Positions 1 through 9,642 of a DNA stretch of 47,195 nt are shown piece after piece. Position numbers and translations under genes: made by a program. The notes beneath the pieces were generated by a model. The model was not told the DNA's origin. It did no database searches and saw nothing but the letters and a program-made list of their open reading frames with translations. The stretch covers positions 1 through 47,195 of the forward strand of contig JALSUP010000009.1 of assembly GCA_027071315.1 (NCBI GenBank), written 5' to 3'. How positions within the stretch are numbered: position 1 is the first letter of the stretch; each line of letters opens with the position of its first letter. Source of the DNA: Sulfurovum sp. (GTDB taxonomy: Bacteria; Campylobacterota; Campylobacteria; Campylobacterales; Sulfurovaceae).

Positions 1-39
1 TTATGGAAGAATTTTTTCTATTGATTTTATAGAATTTCT

Positions 40-66
40 CTCAAATGAATGAAGGCATCATTTGAG
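40..66. terminator. Stem-loop upstream of the first gene
   Basis: A perfect 9-bp inverted repeat (CTCAAATGA / TCATTTGAG) surrounds a 9-nt loop. No U-tract follows, so it is a weak terminator candidate for a gene lying before the window, or a processing hairpin. I see no coding sequence in bases 1-151. Confidence 0.3.
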
Positions 67-151
67 GAATAATGACTTTAGGTTCTGATTTTGGAATTGG
101 GAGGGTATTTTTAGAGGTGCCCTTAAAAGATACTGTGAAGGTAGTAAACAT

Positions 152-676
152 ATGAAAATACATACTTCTGCATCCGTTGTGATCCGACTGTTTTTATGGC
201 TCGTGATGATGATAGGCGGTGCAGTCTATTCTCTTTCCCAAGATTGGGGTACAGCGCTTTTCTCCAGTATTGCTTTCCATACAGTGTCTGCGTTACTGGG
301 GATGGTGATACTTAAACTGGCATTCAATGCAGCAGGGAACGGCGGAAGAGAATTGACCAAAGGACGTGTGGGTGATATTCCCCGTATGGAAACCAACCGT
401 CTGGTCACGACAGGACTTTTCAGCTGTATGCGGCATCCTATGCTGTTCGGATTGACTCTGCTGCCTCTTGGCTGGGCACTTTTACTCGGTTCTCCCACGT
501 TCATTACTCTCATAGCTCCTTTGGAAATGCTTTTTATTATTGTCATGGTGATCGTTTTTGAAGAGAGGGAAGTAGATAAAAAGTTTGGCAAAGCCTATGA
601 GCAGTATAGACAAAAAGTACCGAGGGTCTCTTTTAAATGGAAATGTCTGAAAGCACTTTTTCAAAGCAAAGGTTAA
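152..676 (+). CDS. Isoprenylcysteine carboxyl methyltransferase/PEMT-like membrane methyltransferase
   Basis: A 174-residue integral membrane protein with about four hydrophobic segments (near 10-28, 38-58, 98-112 and 118-136). It has the RHP motif (residues 94-96), then EERE (137-140) and a YEQYRQKVPR tail (149-158). That order is the signature of the ICMT/PEMT/NnrU-like membrane methyltransferase group, which uses S-adenosylmethionine at the membrane face. The substrate cannot be told from sequence. An AAGG lies about 10 nt before the ATG. The downstream MFS gene starts within about 12 nt of the stop, so the two are probably cotranscribed. Confidence 0.7.
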   Translation: MKIHTSASVVIRLFLWLVMMIGGAVYSLSQDWGTALFSSIAFHTVSALLGMVILKLAFNAAGNGGRELTKGRVGDIPRMETNRLVTTGLFSCMRHPMLFGLTLLPLGWALLLGSPTFITLIAPLEMLFIIVMVIVFEEREVDKKFGKAYEQYRQKVPRVSFKWKCLKALFQSKG

Positions 677-687
677 GGGCTGAGCAT

Positions 688-1905
688 ATGTTCAAAATAG
701 ATGACCCTAAAAATAACACTAAAAATGTAGTACACGCTTTCTTTCTGGCCTTGGCAATTACCATTGCCGAGCCTTCCACCATCCTGCCTTTGATGGTGCA
801 CCATTTCAGTGACAGTGTGATTATGGTAGGTGTTTTTGCTTCTTTGCTTCGTGGCGGAGCGATCATGATACAACTCTACGCCGCTTTTCATGCACAGGCT
901 TACAAGCGGGTATTGCCTTATTTGGGAAAAGTTTTTTTCTTTCGCTGGGTCTCCTGGTTCTCTATTGGCTTGAGTATTTTTTTTATCGGGGACAGCAATA
1001 AACCTTTGACACTTTTTTTGATAGGTGCAGGACTTTTCTTCTTCTCTTTTTCCGCAGGATTTGGAGCGATCTATTTTAAAGAACTTCAGGCCAAGCTTTT
1101 TTCCAAAGAGTATCGCGGTACGACCATGGCAAACAGACAGATAGCAGGTTCTGTGGCTTCCATTATCAGTGGAGGCGTTGCTGGATATGTCTTGAACAAT
1201 TATGAAGCACCTTTGAACTATGCCTATCTTTTCATGGTCAGTTCTGTGTTCATGGTGATCGGTTTTCTGACATTTGTTACAATAGAAGAACCCTCCAAGG
1301 AAAATGTCTCTGTGAAAGAGAAAGAATTTAAAACCTTTATCCGAAATGCCATGCTGCTGCTTAAAAAAGATAAGAGACTGCAGCAGCAGATCCTGGCTAT
1401 TTTTCTCAGTTACAGTTACTTTCTGTCTATGCCTTTCGTGATCCTGAATGCCAACAGTACGTTTACATTGACCGGATGGATGCTGGGTGGGTTTATTACC
1501 GTACAGATGCTTGGAAGTATCATTGGAAGTACATTTTTATGGCGGAAGATCAATGCCTATGAAAAAATGCTCTCTTTGAGTTTTATTTTTATGATCATTG
1601 CTTTTTCCATCGCGGTATTCGCAGACAATGTCTATTCCTATGCCTTGATCTTCCTGCTTTTCGGGATAGCACTGGACGGATTCAATATTTCCGGAATGAA
1701 TCTGGTCATTGAAATAGCCCAGGAAGAGAAACGACCCATTTATACTGCCTTGCAGACCAATATTGCCTCTTTGGGACTCTTTTTCCCCATTCTTGGAGGG
1801 ATTATTTTAAAGTATATAGGCAGTTATACGGTGATCTACGCGATGAGTATTGTACTGCTAATACTTGGATTTGCTGTAAGTACACAGCTAAAAAAGATAA
1901 AATAA
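688..1905 (+). CDS. Major facilitator superfamily transporter
   Basis: A polytopic protein with about 12 hydrophobic segments and a cytoplasmic loop rich in Lys/Glu in the middle (around EKEFKTFIRNAM), which fits the 6+6 MFS layout. The ORF is open from 637, but that start would overlap the previous gene by 40 nt. The ATG at 688 follows an AAGGG at about 8 nt, so I prefer it (405 residues). The substrate is unknown. An extrusion or solute-uptake role is inference from the fold only. Confidence 0.7.
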   Translation: MFKIDDPKNNTKNVVHAFFLALAITIAEPSTILPLMVHHFSDSVIMVGVFASLLRGGAIMIQLYAAFHAQAYKRVLPYLGKVFFFRWVSWFSIGLSIFFIGDSNKPLTLFLIGAGLFFFSFSAGFGAIYFKELQAKLFSKEYRGTTMANRQIAGSVASIISGGVAGYVLNNYEAPLNYAYLFMVSSVFMVIGFLTFVTIEEPSKENVSVKEKEFKTFIRNAMLLLKKDKRLQQQILAIFLSYSYFLSMPFVILNANSTFTLTGWMLGGFITVQMLGSIIGSTFLWRKINAYEKMLSLSFIFMIIAFSIAVFADNVYSYALIFLLFGIALDGFNISGMNLVIEIAQEEKRPIYTALQTNIASLGLFFPILGGIILKYIGSYTVIYAMSIVLLILGFAVSTQLKKIK

Positions 1906-1981
1906 GAGTAATTTAGTCTTATTTAAGCAAAAGAGTACTATATTAACCTTAGTTATAATATTGATTATAAAGGATTATATT

Positions 1982-2359
1982 ATGAATTTTTCAGATGAAG
2001 ATGTCTATGAAGCGGTTAAAAATCATCTACCGACAGTCAATGAATATGTGGAATCCCATGGTGGGGCTATTGACCTTTTGGGAACAAAGAACGGTACGGT
2101 TTACATAGAGTTGACCGGTACCTGCCATGGTTGTGCTATGAGTCTCATGACCACTAAAATGGTTGTACAAAAAAAACTGAGAGAGCTTATTCACCCTGAA
2201 CTTGTAGTGATCAATGTGGACGGTACTGCCGAGAATGCTTTGCCGGAAAGTTATTATACGCAGGAAAAACCTGAAAAAGATGAAGTGTTTGAGGAAGAAG
2301 TCAGTATCTATGATAAAATTAAAAACCTGTTTGTCAAAGAGAAAGCAGATGTTGTTTAA
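1982..2359 (+). CDS. NifU-like C-terminal domain protein (Fe-S cluster carrier)
   Basis: A short cytoplasmic protein of 125 residues. Residues 8-75 match the NifU C-terminal/Nfu domain, with the paired cysteines of the cluster site in TCHGCAMS (C48, C51, a C-x2-C). Such proteins carry or deliver [4Fe-4S] clusters. The track starts at a TTG at 1961, but the ATG at 1982 has an AGGA 7 nt upstream and is preferred. A TATAAT at 1954-1959 is a plausible -10. The acidic tail after residue 85 is not part of the domain. The stop overlaps the next start (TAATG), so this gene is translationally coupled to the cytochrome gene. Confidence 0.8.
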   Translation: MNFSDEDVYEAVKNHLPTVNEYVESHGGAIDLLGTKNGTVYIELTGTCHGCAMSLMTTKMVVQKKLRELIHPELVVINVDGTAENALPESYYTQEKPEKDEVFEEEVSIYDKIKNLFVKEKADVV

Positions 2360-3144
2360 TGTCCCTAAATCTTAAAAGAAAATTTGTACGTTTTTTGTTG
2401 GGGACTACCGCTGTATTTCTTTTTACCGCTTGTGGAAAGCCTGATCAGAAAGAGCAGTATAACGGAAAAGCACTGATAGTACAGAAGTGTGCCTCCTGCC
2501 ATAACTTAAAAATGCCGCCTGATACTTATGAAGACGAAAAGGCACCGCCTATGATGGCAGTGGTCTTTCACTTAAAAGATTTTATGAAAATCAGCATGAA
2601 TGATGAAAAGTTCAGCAAATTCATTCCTTTTGTCCAGGATTATGTGATAAACCCAAGTAAAGATAAATCGTACTGTGACAAAGAGAGCCTTAAAACCTAC
2701 GGGGTGATGCCGTCACAGAAAGGCAATGTCACAAAAGATGAACTTGAAGCGATCGCTTCCTATATGTATGATTTTTATGATCAGCAGACATATTTAACGC
2801 AGATGCAGAAGAGAGCTGCATTTGAGGCCCTTCCCAAAGGAGAGCAGCTGGCACGCAGCAATGGCTGTTTTAACTGTCATGCGATGAACAAGTCAGTGGT
2901 AGCTCCCTCTTTTGCACAGATATCCAAAAGAGATGCCAAGGAAATAAGAGATACCATTCAGAATGGAAGTCAAGGGAAATGGAAAGGATTTCATGTGATG
3001 ATGCCTGCATTTAAAAGTATATTAACACACGGGCATATTTTAACATTGCAGCAATGGATACAAAAAGATACCCCTCAAAGACAAGAGGAAAGTGCTGTCA
3101 AAAACAGAGTAGAAACACCATGGAAGGTAAAAAATGATATTTGA
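2359..3144 (+). CDS. Di-heme cytochrome c lipoprotein
   Basis: A 261-residue exported protein. A basic start and hydrophobic stretch end in a lipobox (LFTAC, Cys25), so it should be anchored in a membrane by lipid. Two heme c sites are visible, CASCH (44-48) and CFNCH (170-174). Methionines that could be axial ligands lie downstream of each (MPSQ near 117; MMPAF near 214). It is therefore a two-domain electron carrier. The redox partner is unknown. It overlaps the NifU-like gene by 1 nt and the flavin-reductase gene by 11 nt, a compact three-gene operon. Confidence 0.8.
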   Translation: MSLNLKRKFVRFLLGTTAVFLFTACGKPDQKEQYNGKALIVQKCASCHNLKMPPDTYEDEKAPPMMAVVFHLKDFMKISMNDEKFSKFIPFVQDYVINPSKDKSYCDKESLKTYGVMPSQKGNVTKDELEAIASYMYDFYDQQTYLTQMQKRAAFEALPKGEQLARSNGCFNCHAMNKSVVAPSFAQISKRDAKEIRDTIQNGSQGKWKGFHVMMPAFKSILTHGHILTLQQWIQKDTPQRQEESAVKNRVETPWKVKNDI

Positions 3145-3730
3145 TCTAGGTAAAGATAAAGCGTTAAACGAAACTTACAAACTGATGGCACAGACCATCA
3201 TCCCCAGACCTGTTGCTTGGGTTGTGACGGAAGATGACGGTGTGGTTAACATTGCCCCGTTCTCTTATTTTATAGGCTTGTCTTCTGAGCCTGCTACTGT
3301 ACTTATTTCCGTAGGACATAAGCCTGACGCTAGTCCTAAAGATACGCTTGCAAATATACGTAAACATCAAAAATGTACGATTTGTATGGTGCAGGAGAAT
3401 GATCTGGAGAAGATGCACTTTTCCTCTAAAGGATTGGATAAAGATGTCAGTGAAGCAGAAATGTTTTCCATTGAAACAGAGACCTTTACGGAAGGCTATC
3501 CTCCTATGATCAAGGGAGTGCCCTGTGCCTATGTCTGTGAGCTTAATCAGGAGATAGATCTTGGCGGAGGAACAACGATTCCTCTGGTATTAAATGTCAG
3601 GCAGATATTTGTCAATGATGAGGTCATTACCGATAAAGAGAGACTGACTATCTCATTTGACCCTGTGGCACGTATAGGCAAGAGTTATGCTTTTTTGGGC
3701 GAAGAGATCGATGCACCTGCCATACCTTAG
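3134..3730 (+). CDS. Flavin reductase-like (FMN-binding split-barrel) protein
   Basis: A 198-residue protein of the flavin reductase-like domain family (DIM6/NTAB type). The start contains IIPRPVAWV and, soon after, NIAPFSYFIGLSSEP, which are the usual flavin-binding strands. The C-terminal half has PLVLNVRQIFVND and the RIGKSYAFLG-type end. Such proteins bind FMN and may reduce it or act as flavoprotein oxidoreductases. The physiological substrate is not known. It is the last gene of the NifU/cytochrome/flavin trio; a GGAAGG precedes the ATG inside the cytochrome gene. Confidence 0.75.
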   Translation: MIFDLGKDKALNETYKLMAQTIIPRPVAWVVTEDDGVVNIAPFSYFIGLSSEPATVLISVGHKPDASPKDTLANIRKHQKCTICMVQENDLEKMHFSSKGLDKDVSEAEMFSIETETFTEGYPPMIKGVPCAYVCELNQEIDLGGGTTIPLVLNVRQIFVNDEVITDKERLTISFDPVARIGKSYAFLGEEIDAPAIP

Positions 3731-3752
3731 ATTCACAGGTATGGTCAGTGCA
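3712..3752. terminator. Inverted repeat between convergent genes
   Basis: Two 15-nt arms around an 11-nt loop share TGCAC and CCATACC with their partners (12 of 15 paired). The repeat spans the stop of the flavin-reductase gene and ends just before the stop of norF on the other strand. A bidirectional terminator is likely, although no clear T-run follows. Confidence 0.5.
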
Positions 3753-3754
3753 TA

Positions 3755-4009
3755 CTACGCGGGTAGATAATATGCCACAGCAATAAGTGACATAACAATG
3801 CTAAGCCATATGCTTGGTATCCATCTATATTTCCCCGTAACATTTTTGAGTTCCATAAAATAATCCAACACCAACTGTACTTTTATAAATGTTGTTACAA
3901 GCAGTATGGCGACAAAAAAGCTATTGATATAATGCAAATGTCCCAAGAGGTAGGCAAAAATAGTCAAGCCCACTAAAATTATCCAAACAATTTCTAAAGT
4001 TTTTGTCAT
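3755..4009 (-). CDS. norF: NorF-like small membrane subunit (COX4-type)
   Basis: An 84-residue membrane protein with three hydrophobic segments and the pattern of the prokaryotic cytochrome oxidase subunit IV family, including KVQLVLDYFMELK. In NO reductase operons this member is NorF, an accessory protein that supports assembly or activity together with NorE. It is the last gene of the operon, 9 nt after norE. The assignment relies on family resemblance plus position; by sequence alone it could be a generic COX4-like protein. Confidence 0.8.
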   Translation of the reverse strand: MTKTLEIVWIILVGLTIFAYLLGHLHYINSFFVAILLVTTFIKVQLVLDYFMELKNVTGKYRWIPSIWLSIVMSLIAVAYYLPA

Positions 4010-4018
4010 CTTTTTGCC

Positions 4019-4624
4019 TTATCTTATAATATATACTAATGGAAAGAGAATAATCCATAAAAAATCTACCATATGCCAATACGCAGCACCACTCACTATC
4101 CCTTTATGATCTTCGATGGTATAGCCATAGATTCTTGTCTTTTGAAAAATATTAAATAAAATAATAGAGCCTAGAAGCACATGCATAAAGTGAAAGCCGG
4201 TCAACATAAAATAAAACATAAAGAACTTGTTTGTACTAAGAGTAAGTCCTTCCCCAAACATATGAGAAAACTCAAATATCTTATTGACTAAAAACCCAGC
4301 ACTAAAAATCATAGCAAGAAACAACCATTTGGATGCTTTTTTATTGAACTCTTCACGGCGATTATCTGTCATGTTTTGAATACTTGTGACTGCTTTCACC
4401 ACAAAATAGCTACTTGTTACCAAAAGCAGCGTATTGATAAACCCTGATGTTGTCTCCAGCATCAGCTGAGAGTGGTTAAACATTTCAAGATTTGCTCTGC
4501 GTGAAAAAGCGTAACCTATAAAAAAAAGACCAAAGGTAATAAGTTCCACATAAATAATGATCCAAATGCCGAAATCCCCAGGAGGATATGGCTCTTTTTT
4601 CAGTGCTGCATTATGCATCTTCAT
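4019..4624 (-). CDS. norE: NorE-like cytochrome c oxidase subunit III family protein
   Basis: A protein of about 200 residues with five hydrophobic segments and typical subunit III features: PPGDFGIWI near the start, GLFFIGY, FHFMHVLLG, and AAYWHMVDFLWIILFPLVY at the end. NorE is a membrane accessory to cNOR. The track begins at 4684, deep inside norQ. I prefer the ATG at 4624 (14-nt overlap with norQ); the ATG at 4618 (8-nt overlap) is equally possible. Either overlap implies translational coupling. Confidence 0.85.
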   Translation of the reverse strand: MKMHNAALKKEPYPPGDFGIWIIIYVELITFGLFFIGYAFSRRANLEMFNHSQLMLETTSGFINTLLLVTSSYFVVKAVTSIQNMTDNRREEFNKKASKWLFLAMIFSAGFLVNKIFEFSHMFGEGLTLSTNKFFMFYFMLTGFHFMHVLLGSIILFNIFQKTRIYGYTIEDHKGIVSGAAYWHMVDFLWIILFPLVYIIR

Positions 4625-5405
4625 TCTTTGTAAAATGGAGTGCAATAAGCTTTTCAAGTACTGAGAGTACATCATTGTCATCACTCAGTGATTCCACTAT
4701 CGTATGCATACAGGCTTGATAGGGATCAAATCCTTTGACAATAAGTTTCCCTGCATAGATAAGCAGTCTTGTGGATACGGCTTCTTGAATGTCTGTATCA
4801 TCAAGTTGTCTTATCTCGCTTGCGATATCTACAAGCTTTTGTGCAGTCTGGGCATCTACGCCACTTTCATTGATGAGTACCTCTTTTTCTATATCAGGTT
4901 TTGGATAATCAAAACTCAAAGAAATAAAACGCTGTTTTGTGCTGGGCTTCATTCCTTTAAGTACATTTTGATACCCGGGATTATAAGAGACTACAAGCAT
5001 AAAGTCCGGATGTGCTTCTATCACTTCACCTGTTCTGTCTATGGGTAGGATTCTTCTGTAATCAGCAAGAGAATGGAGTACAACAGTGGTGTCTTTTCTG
5101 GCTTCAATAATTTCATCAATATAACAAATGCCACCATTGCGTACCGCTTTTGTCAATGGTCCATCCTGCCAATAAGTACCATTTTCATCTATAAGGTGTC
5201 GACCGACCAAATCGGCTGCACTTAAATCATCATGACAAACCACAGTATAGACATCTCGACCAAGTTCTTCACCCATAGCTTCGATAAATCTGGTTTTTCC
5301 GCATCCTGTGGGTCCTTTGATCAGAACAGGCAGATTCATACCTGCGGCTGCTTGAAAAAGCTCCACTTCATTTGATTGGGGTAAATAGTAAGTGTGTGAC
5401 ATCAT
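4611..5405 (-). CDS. norQ: NorQ/CbbQ-family MoxR AAA+ ATPase
   Basis: A cytoplasmic AAA+ ATPase of 264 residues with a Walker A motif GPTGCGKT (about 31-38), Walker B ICYIDE (about 93-98) and a C-terminal CbbQ domain. NorQ works with NorD to insert the non-heme iron and activate NorB. Start choice: AAGGA overlaps the norD stop and touches the ATG at 5411, which is too close, while the ATG at 5405 sits 6 nt downstream, the ideal spacing. It is the only NorQ copy in the window although two NorB proteins are encoded. Confidence 0.92.
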   Translation of the reverse strand: MMSHTYYLPQSNEVELFQAAAGMNLPVLIKGPTGCGKTRFIEAMGEELGRDVYTVVCHDDLSAADLVGRHLIDENGTYWQDGPLTKAVRNGGICYIDEIIEARKDTTVVLHSLADYRRILPIDRTGEVIEAHPDFMLVVSYNPGYQNVLKGMKPSTKQRFISLSFDYPKPDIEKEVLINESGVDAQTAQKLVDIASEIRQLDDTDIQEAVSTRLLIYAGKLIVKGFDPYQACMHTIVESLSDDNDVLSVLEKLIALHFTKNEDA

Positions 5406-5414
5406 TTTCATTCC

Positions 5415-7220
5415 TTATTTGGTTAAATTTATATAAACTTCAGTAAGCACTTTTGGTAACTTTTGTCCATTGCGTACAATAGCATAGCCGTTAGCGCCAA
5501 AAAGATAATTCAAATACTCTTTTGCATCCAGATCAATCGTAATACAAAATGGTGTAATCCCTTTTTTCTTCGCTTCCTGAAGTGCTTTTTTTGTATCTTC
5601 AATACCGTAACGCCCATCATATCTATCTTCATCATTTGGTTTACCGTCACTAATGATAAGTAAGAGTTTATTTGAATTTTGCTGTTTATCTAATATGGTG
5701 ATACTCTCCCGAATAGCAGCACCCATTCTGGTATAGTATTGTGGCTTTATGCTATCAATTCTACCGCGTATCAAAGCATCATATCTGTCTTTAAAATTTT
5801 TAATAATATTAAAATAGACCTTTTTATTTTGAAGTGAAGAAAAAGTATAAATAGCAAATTTATCTTCAAGCTTCTCAAGGGCTTCGCTAAAAACCATCAG
5901 CGAATCTTTAATCACATCGATAATTCGTATCTCTTGGGTGATACCCCCTTCTGTCGAGAGTGATATGTCGGCTAAAAGCAGTGTCGACATATCACGTGTT
6001 TTTTTTTCATAAGTGGTGTAGAAATTTTGATGATGCATTGATTTGTTTTGATGTGACATATACTCTATCCAGCTATCCATATTGAGTTCATCTCCATACG
6101 GTAGACGGTCATTTTTAATGCGATTGAGTTGGAGCATATCAAGTTCCGCCTGAATGTGTTTGACCGTTTTTTTAAGTCTTTGTGGAAGTTCTATGGGGAG
6201 TACATTCATAGTGACTTGTGGTAAGATACGGGCATATTTCACTAAATAATCATTTTTTTTGTAATCCCACTCATCCAAATAGTGTCCTTTGCCAAGTGGA
6301 TATATCACCGTATTGTCAGGTAAAAGTTCCAAATCCATTTTAATACGTGCCGAAAGGTTTGCCTGTTTCTGTCCAATGGTGATCTCATCCAAATCCTCAG
6401 CATGATACAACGCATCTTCATCAAAACTGTCATCTTCGCATCGGTCTACATTTACTTGCTCAAAGATACTCATTAAAGATTCTGGTAAAAAAGCCAAGAA
6501 ACCATCTGTTTCATGTTTGTCATCTATCTGTTCGGTCTGCTTTTTCATCTGAAGCTCTTCAGATTGATCCCTATCATCTCTTGTTGGCGCTACTTGTTCT
6601 TCCTCTTCGTTATCGTTGGCATAGTTCGCCGTGATAGAGGGTGGGTATATCCATAAAGGGTTTGGATACGCATTTATTAAATCTTCATTTGACTGTGCAT
6701 CTAAAGAGTTAAGAAATGATAATTGTTCATATTTATCCACAAGGTAAGGTGTTGCTTCTTTGTAAAAAAGATCAAAACCGCTATATCGTTTTGTAAGGTA
6801 ATGCAGCGCTTGCATATTTTGTTCTATAAGGTTGCGGTTGTTTATGTTTTTCACTTGTGCTGCAAGTGCAACAAGCCAATAGTAAAGCATCTCATTTTGC
6901 TCTTTTGTAGCAAAATAGGCGAATGATGCAGGAAGATAGACAGCCTCTTCATCTTGCCATGTCAAGTAAAATTCTTTTCCTAAAAAAGAGAGCTTTTCTA
7001 AAAGTGTTCGTGTCGTCTCAACATATCTTTTGTCCGTTATTTTAAGTTCTTTTGCTTTTTCACCACCTATAAGGCGGTGAAAAATATGTAAAGATTTGGA
7101 AATGTCTTCAAAATAGACTATCTGCTCTTCATGAAATTTATGGACTTTCTTATTGAGATATCTATCCCAAACTTTTCCCATACTCTCTTCAAATTCAAGC
7201 CAATAATGAAGCATTTTCAT
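5415..7220 (-). CDS. norD: NorD, VWA-domain activator of NO reductase
   Basis: A 601-residue cytoplasmic protein. The N-terminal 400 residues are mostly helical and charged, with an acidic stretch around 200-270. The C-terminal third is a von Willebrand A domain whose metal site DISLS lies near residue 416, followed by IISDGKPND. NorD pairs with the NorQ ATPase, as CbbO pairs with CbbQ, to mature cNOR. It starts 3 nt after the norB stop, with a weak ribosome site, which suggests coupling to norB translation. Confidence 0.92.
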   Translation of the reverse strand: MKMLHYWLEFEESMGKVWDRYLNKKVHKFHEEQIVYFEDISKSLHIFHRLIGGEKAKELKITDKRYVETTRTLLEKLSFLGKEFYLTWQDEEAVYLPASFAYFATKEQNEMLYYWLVALAAQVKNINNRNLIEQNMQALHYLTKRYSGFDLFYKEATPYLVDKYEQLSFLNSLDAQSNEDLINAYPNPLWIYPPSITANYANDNEEEEQVAPTRDDRDQSEELQMKKQTEQIDDKHETDGFLAFLPESLMSIFEQVNVDRCEDDSFDEDALYHAEDLDEITIGQKQANLSARIKMDLELLPDNTVIYPLGKGHYLDEWDYKKNDYLVKYARILPQVTMNVLPIELPQRLKKTVKHIQAELDMLQLNRIKNDRLPYGDELNMDSWIEYMSHQNKSMHHQNFYTTYEKKTRDMSTLLLADISLSTEGGITQEIRIIDVIKDSLMVFSEALEKLEDKFAIYTFSSLQNKKVYFNIIKNFKDRYDALIRGRIDSIKPQYYTRMGAAIRESITILDKQQNSNKLLLIISDGKPNDEDRYDGRYGIEDTKKALQEAKKKGITPFCITIDLDAKEYLNYLFGANGYAIVRNGQKLPKVLTEVYINLTK

Positions 7221-7223
7221 GGA

Positions 7224-8606
<1,383 letters not shown>

Positions 8607-9053
8607 CTACCCTTCAATTGTTGGTGGCCATTCATTGGCATTGATTTTTGATGTCCAGATTAGAAAATCCGATAAATTATCAACTTCTGCCGGTGTTAAA
8701 TGAAACTGTGGCATTTTTCTTCTGTTTGGTGTACTGAGCGGTTGTGCAGCCATCCACCCTTGCATATAAGCTTTAAATGTTGTTTCGTCAGAAGCGCCTC
8801 TTCTTTGAAATACGTTCATGAGTTCCGGTGCATAATAAGCGCCTTCTCCCACAATAGTATGACAGCCGACACAGTCATTTTTTTCCCAAAGTTTCTTTCC
8901 TGCTACAACACTTTCAGTCATATTCTGCTGATTGGACCGCTTTGGAATTTGATGTACAGTATCAAAAGTAAGGGCAATGAATATCAACAGTGCGAATGTA
9001 CCGCCACCATAATAGATATTCTTTGCCATACTTTTCGTTATACGTTCAGTCAT
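8607..9053 (-). CDS. norC: Nitric oxide reductase cytochrome c subunit NorC (first copy)
   Basis: A 148-residue membrane-anchored monoheme cytochrome c. It has one N-terminal transmembrane helix (about 13-30), a heme site CVGCH near residue 62 and a methionine in KMPQFHL as the likely sixth ligand. It passes electrons from periplasmic cytochromes to NorB. AGAGGA lies 6-7 nt before the ATG. It is the first gene of norCBDQEF and faces the Rrf2 regulator across a 136-nt promoter region. Confidence 0.95.
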   Translation of the reverse strand: MTERITKSMAKNIYYGGGTFALLIFIALTFDTVHQIPKRSNQQNMTESVVAGKKLWEKNDCVGCHTIVGEGAYYAPELMNVFQRRGASDETTFKAYMQGWMAAQPLSTPNRRKMPQFHLTPAEVDNLSDFLIWTSKINANEWPPTIEG

Positions 9054-9070
9054 GGATTATCCTCTTTTTA

Positions 9071-9093
9071 AATTCTACCAGTAAGTAGTAATT
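9071..9093. promoter_or_regulatory. Candidate Rrf2/NsrR operator, copy 1
   Basis: A 23-nt element with AATTCTACC at one end and TAAGTAGTAATT at the other. It is repeated at 9116-9138 with only 2 mismatches. Each copy has imperfect dyad symmetry (CTAC...GTAG flanked by AATT). It lies just upstream of norC, over the likely transcription start downstream of a TAATAT -10 at 9097-9102 (minus strand). Repression by the adjacent regulator is inferred. Confidence 0.6.
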
Positions 9094-9115
9094 GGAATAT
9101 TAGCGAGATATTATT

Positions 9116-9138
9116 AATTCTACCTTTAAGTAGTAATT
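9116..9138. promoter_or_regulatory. Candidate Rrf2/NsrR operator, copy 2
   Basis: The second copy of the 23-nt element, 45 nt from the first, or a little over four helical turns. It covers the -35 region of the regulator's own promoter, whose -10 TATAAT is at 9152-9157. This fits autoregulation plus control of norC. Confidence 0.6.
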
Positions 9139-9151
9139 ATATTTATTTTTG

Positions 9152-9157
9152 TATAAT
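9152..9157 (+). promoter_or_regulatory. -10 box of the Rrf2 regulator gene
   Basis: TATAAT preceded by a T-rich stretch, 33 nt before the regulator ATG, whose ribosome site is AAAGGAG. Confidence 0.6.
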
Positions 9158-9189
9158 ATGACGCAAAAATGATTATTTAAAGGAGTCAT

Positions 9190-9603
9190 ATGCAATTGAG
9201 CAACAGTTCACAATATGCTATAAGGATCCTAGCTTATATGGCAGATCAAAAAGATTCTAAACTTATGAATGCTACAGAACTGGCGGGAGCACTCTATATA
9301 CCCTATAAATTTTTGACTAAAATCATGACGGAACTTGTAAAAGTCGGTTTGGTGGTATCAATACGGGGAAGAGAAGGCGGATACAAATTTGAAAAGAAAA
9401 CTTCCGAAATCATGGTGAGTGATATTCTGGATATCTTTAATGATTCTATAAAAGACGAGCAGTGTGTTTTGGGTATAGGCTTTTGTAACGGGCTGTGTAA
9501 ATGTGCTTTGCATGACCAGTGGATGGAACCGAAACTTTTGCTGCAAAGAATGTTTCGGGAATCGAGCCTGGAAGATATTGCCGGAAGAGGATGTAAAATA
9601 TAG
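9190..9603 (+). CDS. nsrR: Rrf2-family regulator, NsrR-like
   Basis: A 137-residue winged-helix regulator. The N-terminal two thirds carry the Rrf2 fold (SQYAIRILAYMA, then SIRGREGGYKF for the wing). A cysteine cluster follows in CVLGIGFCNGLCKC (Cys92, 99, 103 and 105) ahead of ALHDQW, the position where NsrR and IscR bind an Fe-S cluster. NsrR senses NO through that cluster and represses NO-detoxifying genes. Divergence from norC and the duplicated operator between them support an NO-responsive role. The fourth cysteine is unusual. RirA- or IscR-type activity cannot be excluded. Confidence 0.75.
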   Translation: MQLSNSSQYAIRILAYMADQKDSKLMNATELAGALYIPYKFLTKIMTELVKVGLVVSIRGREGGYKFEKKTSEIMVSDILDIFNDSIKDEQCVLGIGFCNGLCKCALHDQWMEPKLLLQRMFRESSLEDIAGRGCKI

Positions 9604-9642
9604 TTGGCGCTTTTCTTAAGTTAGATTGGTTAAAATCGCTTC

